Of a stretch of 64,000 nucleotides of DNA, positions 1 through 6,130 are shown one piece after another. Position 1 is the first letter of the stretch. Each line of letters opens with the position of its first letter. The notes under the pieces were generated by a model that was not told where the DNA came from, did no database searches, and saw nothing but the letters and a program-made list of their open reading frames with translations. The stretch comes from Rhodospirillales bacterium 24-66-33 (GTDB lineage: Bacteria; Pseudomonadota; Alphaproteobacteria; Reyranellales; Reyranellaceae): contig NCHQ01000030.1 of NCBI GenBank assembly GCA_002281855.1, forward strand, positions 60,526-124,525, in the 5' to 3' direction. The position numbers were made by a program, and so were the translations under genes.

Positions 1-65
1 TCGAGGCAAAGCGCGCAAACGGCGGTGAGAACGACGACCAGAAGCGTATTTTTCAGGAAATTCAT
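1..65 (-). CDS. 5' end of an unidentified exported or membrane protein (partial)
   Basis: A minus-strand reading frame starts with ATG at 65 and runs off the window edge. The 21 visible residues (MNFLKNTLLVVVLTAVCALC and on) have a short basic start followed by an unbroken hydrophobic stretch, so this is a signal peptide or a first membrane segment. A weak AAGG lies just upstream of the start. It sits about 70 bp downstream of tRNA-Gln on the same strand. The function cannot be read from this fragment. Confidence 0.5.
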   Translation of the reverse strand, partial: MNFLKNTLLVVVLTAVCALCL

Positions 66-132
66 CGACCTTGTCGCTCGAGCGGTTCATCCAAAAGACA
101 GACGGTCGTCGAAGCCCTCGAAGAGGGCGCGA

Positions 133-207
133 TGGCTGGGGCGCCAGGATTCGAACCTGGGAATGGAGGAATCAAAATCCTCTGCCTTACCGCTTGGCGA
201 CGCCCCA
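133..207 (-). tRNA. tRNA-Gln (anticodon TTG), CCA encoded
   Basis: The reverse complement folds as a complete cloverleaf. The acceptor stem TGGGGCG pairs with CGCCCCA, the T arm carries GGTTCGAATCC, and the anticodon loop reads TTTTGAT with TTG at the centre, giving glutamine. The discriminator base is G and the 3' CCA is encoded in the DNA (133-135). The mature body without CCA is 136-207, 72 nt, normal for tRNA-Gln. Confidence 0.95.
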
Positions 208-215
208 GCAGGCGC

Positions 216-262
216 CCTTTCGGGCGGCGCGAACATAATGGGTTGGCGCCGGGGCGCAACCC
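216..262 (-). promoter_or_regulatory. candidate promoter for tRNA-Gln
   Basis: On the minus strand, TTGCGC and TATGTT are separated by 16 nt and lie just upstream of the tRNA 5' end, at roughly the expected distance. A small GCCC-GAAA-GGGC hairpin lies between them and the tRNA and could instead end the flavin reductase transcript. Both matches to consensus are partial. Confidence 0.3.
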
Positions 263-269
263 TGCTCGT

Positions 270-785
270 TCAGGCTGCCTGCGCAGCCTTCTTCAGGGCT
301 TCACCATGTACGAACGAGCCGTCCGCATAGAGGAGCGGCAGGGCGGTTTCGTGCAATGCCACATCGACGATCTCGCCGATGTAGATCGTGTGCGTGCCAG
401 CCGAGAGCTCGGTGACCAGCTTGCAGTCGAAGGATACGGGACATCCCTTGAGCACGGGCGCACCGGTGGTGAGCGTCGTCCATTCGCCCATGTCCCGGAA
501 CCGTTCGTCGCCCTCGGTCCCGTCCATGCCGGCGAAGCGCTCGGCAAGCTTGCGGTGCTCGGGGCACAGGATGTTGACGCAGAAGAAGCCGGCTTCCCCG
601 ATCGGGTCGTGGGCACTGGCTGTCTTGTTGACGCAGACCAGGATCTGCGGCGGTTCGGCTGAAACCGAACAGACCGCCGTGGCGGTCAGCCCGCCGCGCT
701 GGTCCCCCACTCTGGTGGTGATCAGGGTTACGCTCGCCGCCAAGTGGCGCATGCCCTTCTTGAAGGCCGCCGCATCGATGCTCAT
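270..785 (-). CDS. flavin reductase family protein (HpaC-like)
   Basis: The 171-residue length is right for the flavin reductase / FMN-binding split-barrel family, which uses NAD(P)H to reduce FMN or FAD for partner monooxygenases. The N-terminal half shows the family pattern: a start near FKKGMRHLAASVTLITT, then GLTATAVCSVSAEPPQILVCVNK, where the flavin phosphate and isoalloxazine contacts lie, and a later FCVNIL strand. No signal peptide, so cytoplasmic. No partner monooxygenase is adjacent, so the substrate system is unknown. It is divergent from the CHAD gene, with about 200 bp between starts, and ends upstream of tRNA-Gln. Confidence 0.85.
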   Translation of the reverse strand: MSIDAAAFKKGMRHLAASVTLITTRVGDQRGGLTATAVCSVSAEPPQILVCVNKTASAHDPIGEAGFFCVNILCPEHRKLAERFAGMDGTEGDERFRDMGEWTTLTTGAPVLKGCPVSFDCKLVTELSAGTHTIYIGEIVDVALHETALPLLYADGSFVHGEALKKAAQAA

Positions 786-982
786 GACAGCGACTCTAGG
801 CCACGGCGGGGCGCCGCCGCCACTGCAAAGACGGCGTAACAGACGCCGTCAAACGGGGGGCACGAGGGGTGAACCGGAGGGGCGGGCTCGGCGCCACCGT
901 CTCCCGGATGACACAAAACCTTCACCGGACTGTCGTTCTTTACGGTTGCCCCCTCGCTGGGCGCCGCTACGGTCAGAACGCA

Positions 983-1849
983 ATGTCAGCTTCCGGGCCT
1001 AAGTTCACCCCTGAAACCCCTCCCGAGGCGGCGCTTCGCACGATCGCAGCCTCGTGCCGGGCCGATCTCGCCAAGTACAGGGAGGTCGTGCTGCAGAGTC
1101 GGCGTCCCATCGGCATCCACCAGGCACGGGTGGCGCTGCGCCGCCTGCGAGCCGCCTTCAGCGTGTTCCGCCCTGCGGTAGACAGCCCGGAGGTGCGCGC
1201 TCTCTCGGCGGAGGCCAAATGGCTGGCCGGTGAATGCGGTCCCGCACGCGACCTGCACGTATTCTTGACCGAAAGCGTGATCGACGTCCCGCCGGTCGTG
1301 AAGCGGGTCGGCGCGCGACTGGCCGCGAGCCACCTCGAACGCGCCCGGGCCGCCCTCGGCAGTGCCCGCTATGAAGCCTTCGACCAGCGGCTCGCCGCCT
1401 TCGCCGCCGAACCCGCTCCGGAGGTCCGCGGCGGGCTGCGCCTCGACGAATTCGGCCGTCACGTCCTCGATTCCCGCCACGCCAAGGTGGTCCGCCGCGG
1501 CCGCCTGCTGGACGAACTGAGCGAGGAACAACTTCACCGGCTGCGCATCGGCATCAAGAAACTGCGCTATGCCGCGACCTATCTCAGCCCCGCCTTTGCC
1601 TCGCTCGTGGCCAAGCCCTATATCGAGGCAACGGTGCGCCTTCAGGGCGCGCTCGGCGCCTTGAACGATCGCGCGACGGCGGCCCGCATGCTGGCCGATA
1701 TCGCGACGGCCTCCCGTCCCTCCGAGGACACGGCCTCTTTCCTCAAGGTCCTGGCGAGGCAAGCGTCGAGCGGCGAGAAGCGCCGCCGTCGCAAGCTGGA
1801 GCGGACCTGGAAGGAGTTCAGGAAGGTCGAGCGCTTCTGGCGGGCGTGA
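983..1849 (+). CDS. CHAD domain-containing protein
   Basis: A 288-residue, mostly helical protein rich in Arg, Ala and Leu. The CHAD fold binds inorganic polyphosphate through conserved basic and histidine residues. Visible are the early segment IHQARVALRRLRAAFSVF and the later LHRLRIGIKKLRYAATYL, the two signature basic helices of the two half-repeats. The ATG at 983 was chosen because residues upstream in the open frame look non-coding; ribosome-binding signals are weak, and in-frame ATGs at 908 and 869 remain possible. No CYTH triphosphatase domain is fused, so a polyphosphate-associated role is the best inference. It is followed 22 bp later by the CobW-family gene. Confidence 0.8.
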   Translation: MSASGPKFTPETPPEAALRTIAASCRADLAKYREVVLQSRRPIGIHQARVALRRLRAAFSVFRPAVDSPEVRALSAEAKWLAGECGPARDLHVFLTESVIDVPPVVKRVGARLAASHLERARAALGSARYEAFDQRLAAFAAEPAPEVRGGLRLDEFGRHVLDSRHAKVVRRGRLLDELSEEQLHRLRIGIKKLRYAATYLSPAFASLVAKPYIEATVRLQGALGALNDRATAARMLADIATASRPSEDTASFLKVLARQASSGEKRRRRKLERTWKEFRKVERFWRA

Positions 1850-1871
1850 TCCCCGAACACAGGATGTTTCG

Positions 1872-3047
1872 ATGAGCGACCCGCAGAACGCTGCCGAGCA
1901 GCGCATTCCCGTCACCGTACTGACGGGCTTCCTCGGCAGCGGCAAGACCACCCTGCTCAACAAGCTGCTGCGCCGGCCCGAACTGGCGGACACGGCCGTC
2001 ATCATCAACGAGTTCGGCGAGATCGGTCTCGACCACCTGCTGGTCGAGAAGTCCGACGACGAAGGCATGGTGACGCTGAACTCCGGCTGCCTGTGCTGCA
2101 CGGTGCGCGGCGACCTGGTGCGCACGATGAGCGAGCTGTTCCTCAAGCGCGCGCGCGGCGAGGTCTCGCCGTTCAAGCGCATGGTGGTCGAGACCACGGG
2201 CCTCGCCGACCCCGCCCCCATCCTGCACACGCTGATGACCGATCCGCTGCTGGCCTCGCGCTACCGCCTCGACGGCGTGGTGACGACGGTCGACGGCGTG
2301 AACGGCGCGAGCACCCTCGACAATCACGAGGAGGCCGTGAAGCAGGCCGCCGTCGCCGACCGCATCCTGCTGACCAAGGTCGACATCGCCGACGCGCCCA
2401 AGCTCGCCGAGCTGAAGCACCGGCTGCATCACCTCAATCCGGGTGCGCCGTTCCATACGGTGGCAACGGGCGAGATCGATCCCAACCAGATCCTCAATGC
2501 CGGCCTCTACAATCCCGAGACCAAGAGCGCCGACGTGAAGAAGTGGCTGCAGGCCGAGGCCTATGAGGGCAGCCACGACCATGGCCACGGCCACCATCAT
2601 CACGGGCACGATCATGGCGACGATCATGGCCATTCCCACGGCAACGATCATGGGCATGCTCACGGCGAGCAGGATCCGCACGACGTCAACCGCCACGACG
2701 ACCGCATCCGTTCCTTCTGCATGACCTTCGACGAGCCGATGAGCTGGTCCACGGTGGCCGCGGCCTTCGACGCGCTGGTGACCTATCGCGGCCCCGACCT
2801 CTTGCGCATGAAGGGCATCCTGAACGTGAAGGACACCGACAAGCCGGTCGTGATCCATGGCGTGCAGCACGTCTTCCATCCGCCGGCCACGCTCGACGCC
2901 TGGCCGGAAGGCGACGACCGCAAGAGCCGCGTCGTGTTCATCACACGCGACATCGGCGAGAGCACCATCCGCAAGGTCTTCGCCTCCTTCTTCGATGCCG
3001 AGAAGAAGGGCTGGGGCAACGCGGCCGAGCCGGCGAAGCCGCAATGA
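1872..3047 (+). CDS. CobW/COG0523 family GTPase, metal chaperone with His-rich loop
   Basis: 391 residues of the G3E GTPase class. The P-loop GFLGSGKTT lies at about 19-27, the metal-binding CLCC motif at 73-76, and an NEFGE switch region at 46-50. The CobW C-terminal domain begins around residue 280. Between the domains, about residues 229-276, lies a strongly histidine- and aspartate-rich stretch of HDHGH-type repeats, typical of members that hold and deliver zinc or another divalent metal to client enzymes. Its stop overlaps the start of the FAH-family gene by 4 nt (ATGA), so the two are co-translated. The client and metal are not shown by the sequence; no zinc-responsive operator was recognised upstream. 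Confidence 0.9.
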   Translation: MSDPQNAAEQRIPVTVLTGFLGSGKTTLLNKLLRRPELADTAVIINEFGEIGLDHLLVEKSDDEGMVTLNSGCLCCTVRGDLVRTMSELFLKRARGEVSPFKRMVVETTGLADPAPILHTLMTDPLLASRYRLDGVVTTVDGVNGASTLDNHEEAVKQAAVADRILLTKVDIADAPKLAELKHRLHHLNPGAPFHTVATGEIDPNQILNAGLYNPETKSADVKKWLQAEAYEGSHDHGHGHHHHGHDHGDDHGHSHGNDHGHAHGEQDPHDVNRHDDRIRSFCMTFDEPMSWSTVAAAFDALVTYRGPDLLRMKGILNVKDTDKPVVIHGVQHVFHPPATLDAWPEGDDRKSRVVFITRDIGESTIRKVFASFFDAEKKGWGNAAEPAKPQ

Positions 3048-3925
3048 AGCTCGCCACGATCACGCACGCCGGCACCACCAAGGCCGCGCTCGCCAGCCCG
3101 GACGGCAAGACCTTCTGGCCGCTCGAGGAGATGTTGGGGCGTGCCGTTCCGACCCTCGGCGCCATTGTCGGCGAACTCGACGCGATCAAGTCGAAGATCA
3201 AGCCGACCGGCGCGGGGCTTGCGATTTCGTCGGTGAAGATCGAGGCGCCGATCCCGCGACCGGCGCGCAACGTGATGTGCGTCGGCAAGAACTATCACGA
3301 GCACGCGAAGGAGTTCGCGCGCAGCGGCTTCGACAGCAGCGCCAGCTCCGCGGCCGACGCCATTCCGACCGCGCCGATCATCTTCACCAAGGCGCCCGAG
3401 TGCGTGATCGCCGACGGCGCCGACATCCGCTATCCCGAGGGCGTCAGCGATTCGGTGGACTACGAGGCCGAGCTGGGCCTGGTCATCGGCAAGGGCGGCC
3501 TCGGCATCTCCAAGGACGATGCCTACGGCCATATCTGCGGCTACACGATCATCAACGACGTGACGGCGCGCGACCTGCAGGGCAAGCACAAGCAGTGGTT
3601 CCTCGGCAAGTCGCTCGACACCTTCTGCCCGATGGGCCCGTGGCTGGTGACGTCCGACGAGGTCGATCCGGAGAATCTCGGCGTCAGGTGCTGGGTGAAC
3701 GACGAGCTGCGCCAGGATGCCAATACGCGCGACCTCATCTTCGACATCCCGACCCTGATCGCCACGATCTCCGCCGGCATCACGCTCCAGCCCGGCGACG
3801 TCATCGCCACCGGTACGCCGGTCGGCGTCGGCATCGGTTTCACGCCGCCGAAATTCCTGAAGCGCGGCGACCGCGTGACCATCGAAATCGACGGGCTGGG
3901 CCGGCTGTCGAACGGAGTCGCATAG
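3044..3925 (+). CDS. fumarylacetoacetate hydrolase (FAH) family protein
   Basis: 293 residues with the FAH catalytic fold at about 75-290. Visible family motifs are CVGKNYHEHAKEF (the entry strand), YEAELGLVIGKGG with the metal-binding E-x-E pair, GYTIINDVTARDLQ, KSLDTFCPMGPWL, and GDVIATGTPVGVG near the end. These members are Mg/Mn-dependent hydrolases, decarboxylases or isomerases acting on beta-diketo acids, for example oxaloacetate or acylpyruvates. The exact substrate is not readable. Coupling to the upstream CobW-type gene suggests, but does not prove, a metal-delivery link. It converges with the manganese exporter gene with a 21-bp gap and no clear terminator. Confidence 0.88.
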   Translation: MKLATITHAGTTKAALASPDGKTFWPLEEMLGRAVPTLGAIVGELDAIKSKIKPTGAGLAISSVKIEAPIPRPARNVMCVGKNYHEHAKEFARSGFDSSASSAADAIPTAPIIFTKAPECVIADGADIRYPEGVSDSVDYEAELGLVIGKGGLGISKDDAYGHICGYTIINDVTARDLQGKHKQWFLGKSLDTFCPMGPWLVTSDEVDPENLGVRCWVNDELRQDANTRDLIFDIPTLIATISAGITLQPGDVIATGTPVGVGIGFTPPKFLKRGDRVTIEIDGLGRLSNGVA

Positions 3926-3946
3926 CGTCGGCCCAGCGCCGCAGGG

Positions 3947-4525
3947 TCAGCCGCCCAGCAGGCCCATGTCGAGCTTCAGTAGCGCGAGCAGGCCCAGCAC
4001 CGCGAAGGCGGCCGCCGCGAGCGAGCGCACGAGGGTGAGCGACACCTTGCGCGACAGCACGTCGCCGAACAGCACCGCGGGCACGTTGGCGATCATCATG
4101 CCGAACGTCGTGCCGGCGGTGACCGCGAACAGGTCGTTGAAGCGCGCCGAGAGCGCCACGGTGGCGATCTGGGTCTTGTCGCCAATCTCGACCAGGAAGA
4201 AGGCGATCGCCGTGGCGATGAACGCGCCCGCCGCGCCGGCGACCTTCGGGCCTTCGTCGGCCTTATCCGGGATCAGGCACCACACGGCCATGGCGAGGAA
4301 CATGACACCGAGGATCCAGCGCATCGCGTCGGGGCCCAGCCAGGCGGCGACGGCGGCGCCAGCCCAGGCGGCCAGCGCGTGGTTGGCCAGGGTCGCGACC
4401 AGGATGCCCAGGATGATGGGAACGGGGCGGCGGTAGCGGGTGGCGAGAATCATGGCCAGGAGTTGCGTCTTGTCCCCGATCTCGGCGACGGCAACGAGTC
4501 CTGTTGAAACGAGGAAGGCTTCCAA
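3947..4525 (-). CDS. TMEM165/GDT1 family manganese exporter (MneA-like)
   Basis: 192 residues, almost all hydrophobic, with six to seven membrane segments in two homologous halves. Each half carries the UPF0016 signature E-x-G-D-K-T: EIGDKT at 15-20 and again at 113-118, the acidic pairs that bind the transported cation. Family members export Mn(II) or exchange Ca/Mn for protons in the inner membrane. The start is TTG at 4525: an in-frame TGA lies only two codons upstream, so no longer N-terminus is possible. No Shine-Dalgarno is obvious before it. A yybP-ykoY riboswitch about 70 nt upstream predicts induction by manganese and supports the substrate assignment. Confidence 0.9.
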   Translation of the reverse strand: MEAFLVSTGLVAVAEIGDKTQLLAMILATRYRRPVPIILGILVATLANHALAAWAGAAVAAWLGPDAMRWILGVMFLAMAVWCLIPDKADEGPKVAGAAGAFIATAIAFFLVEIGDKTQIATVALSARFNDLFAVTAGTTFGMMIANVPAVLFGDVLSRKVSLTLVRSLAAAAFAVLGLLALLKLDMGLLGG

Positions 4526-4597
4526 GACGAATCACATGGCGGGACCGAGCACAAACCTATGGCTCCCGGTGCCGCCCGATCCCGCGGGTAAAGGCAC

Positions 4598-4724
4598 TGG
4601 AAAGCCAAAGGTCTCGCCAAGCGCGGTCCACTGCGGACCGTCGGTCGCCGAATGCGCCATGGTTCCCGGAGGACCCAAGTCTGTTGACGCATCCGCCTCT
4701 GGGGTGAGGCCGGCTACTCCCCGA
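4598..4724 (-). promoter_or_regulatory. yybP-ykoY manganese riboswitch
   Basis: On the minus strand the leader of the exporter gene shows the conserved elements in order: GGGGAGTAGCC (4722-4712), a short variable hairpin, GCGTCAACAGAC, a long variable stem, and GGCGAGACCTTTGGC (4618-4604). The two purine-rich loops are the Mn(II)-binding core of this class. The class is known to sit upstream of Mn exporters, and the downstream gene is one. The sequence between the aptamer and the TTG start (4526-4597) can form an imperfect GC-rich hairpin close to the start codon, suggesting translational control; no U-tract is seen. Confidence 0.85.
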
Positions 4725-4808
4725 TGACGGGACGCTGATAGTCCTCTGCCCCGCCCGCTGCAAGCCCCGGAACGTCGCGGGTTTCGCGAACGCCCCGGAG
4801 GTGGTCGC

Positions 4809-5135
4809 TCAGGGGTGCGGACCCCAGGGTGCCGCGTTCAACAGCTTCACTTCCTGGCTCATCACCAGGGGGCGAAACTTGACCGCGAAGCCATCCATGA
4901 AGGCGGGATCGGCGAAGACGGCGGCCCAGTGGCTGCGCCGGTGGGCGTCGTCGTCGAATTTCCAGAGATGGACGATCTGGTTGATCGTGCCGGTATCGCC
5001 CTGGAAGTAGCCGACGAGGTTCTTCGCATGGCCGCCCTTGTCGAGCGCCGGAAAGCCGAATTCCTGGTAGAGCTTCACGGCTTCGCCCATCTTGCCGACA
5101 TAGAGCGTGTAGGTCCTGAGCTCGTAGAGCGCCAT
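4809..5135 (-). CDS. NIPSNAP family protein
   Basis: 108 residues, a single NIPSNAP alpha/beta-barrel domain. The start MALYELRTYTLYVGKMGEAV and the central pattern WKFDDDAHRRSHWAAVFADPAF are typical of the family. In bacteria these small dimeric proteins have no firmly established reaction. The gene follows the NMT1-like binding-protein gene on the same strand with a 32-bp gap, so the two may be co-transcribed. A purine-rich GGAGAG precedes the ATG. Confidence 0.85.
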   Translation of the reverse strand: MALYELRTYTLYVGKMGEAVKLYQEFGFPALDKGGHAKNLVGYFQGDTGTINQIVHLWKFDDDAHRRSHWAAVFADPAFMDGFAVKFRPLVMSQEVKLLNAAPWGPHP

Positions 5136-5167
5136 GTCGATCTCCTCTCCCGAATTGCCGATTGGCT

Positions 5168-6070
5168 TCAGCCGATCGCGCGCGTGGCCAGCTTCGTGTC
5201 GACGACATCCTCGAAGGCGATGTCGCGCGACAGGATTCCCGACGAGCGCATGGCGGCGTGCAGCCGGTCATAGCCTTCGCGCCGGACGACCGGATCGCGG
5301 CCCCACAGTTCGAGGGCGCGATAACGGTCGATGCAGGCGGCGAACAGGTCACGCGGAACGTCGGGGAAGAACGACTGCACGACGTCCACGATTTCGAGCG
5401 ACGGGGTGACGGCGAACCATTTCAGGGTCGCATCCATGCCGCGGATCATGCACGCCAGCTCTTCGGCGCGACCTTCGAGCACGCCGCGTCGCGTCACCAA
5501 GGTCGTATAGGCGGTGAGGCCGCGGCCCGCGGCGGCGTTCCAGATATGACCGGCACCCGTGGAAACGAGATTCTCGGCGTAGGGCTGGAAGACCTGAACG
5601 GCATCGACCCGGCCTTCACGCAGGGCCGTCTCGTTCTCGGCCATGTCCTTGTCGGTGATCCGGTCGACCTTCGCGGGGTCGACTCCGGCGCGCCGCAGGT
5701 CGTCCTGCAGGCAGACCCACGGCGTCGGCACCTCCGAGACGGTCGCCAGCTTCACCGACAGGAGATCGGCGAACTTGAAATCCGGGCGCGGCGCCGCACC
5801 GACCACGAAGAACGGATCGCGCGCCACCACGTCGCAGAAGCAGACCAGATCCGAGCCCGGGTCCTTGTCGCGCGCGATCAGGACGCGTAGCGGTCCGCCC
5901 CACATCACGTCGACCTCGCCGGCGCGCAGCGCCCGCGCGGCCTCCAGCGGGTCGGACGAGGGCCGTAGCTCGACCTCGACCCCTGCCCGCTTGAAAGCAC
6001 CGCTGGCATGGGCGGCATAGAAGGGAGCGTAGAACAGCGCGCGGAAATTCTCGGACAGGACGATGGTCAT
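5168..6070 (-). CDS. NMT1/THI5-like substrate-binding protein lacking a signal peptide
   Basis: 300 residues with the type 2 periplasmic-binding fold of the NMT1/THI5 and SsuA-like class: YAPFYAAHASGAFKRAGVEVEL at the start, GEVDVMWGGPLRVL, then a hinge and second lobe. Such proteins usually deliver thiamine precursors, sulfonates or related ligands to ABC importers. Here the mature fold starts directly at the ATG, and an in-frame TAG four codons upstream rules out a longer N-terminus. The protein is therefore predicted cytoplasmic, and no permease or ATPase gene is adjacent. It could be a THI5-like enzyme, a ligand sensor, or a former transport component. Divergent from polA. Confidence 0.75.
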   Translation of the reverse strand: MTIVLSENFRALFYAPFYAAHASGAFKRAGVEVELRPSSDPLEAARALRAGEVDVMWGGPLRVLIARDKDPGSDLVCFCDVVARDPFFVVGAAPRPDFKFADLLSVKLATVSEVPTPWVCLQDDLRRAGVDPAKVDRITDKDMAENETALREGRVDAVQVFQPYAENLVSTGAGHIWNAAAGRGLTAYTTLVTRRGVLEGRAEELACMIRGMDATLKWFAVTPSLEIVDVVQSFFPDVPRDLFAACIDRYRALELWGRDPVVRREGYDRLHAAMRSSGILSRDIAFEDVVDTKLATRAIG

Positions 6071-6130
6071 GCACCGATCCTATCACGGGCCCATCTCCCG
6101 CCGCACGGTCCAGCGTGCTAGGCCTTGGGC

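Noticed and set aside
4450..4692. Leader peptide or upstream ORF beginning inside the riboswitch
   Set aside because: The ATG is part of the conserved aptamer core, and the translation has no protein-like pattern.
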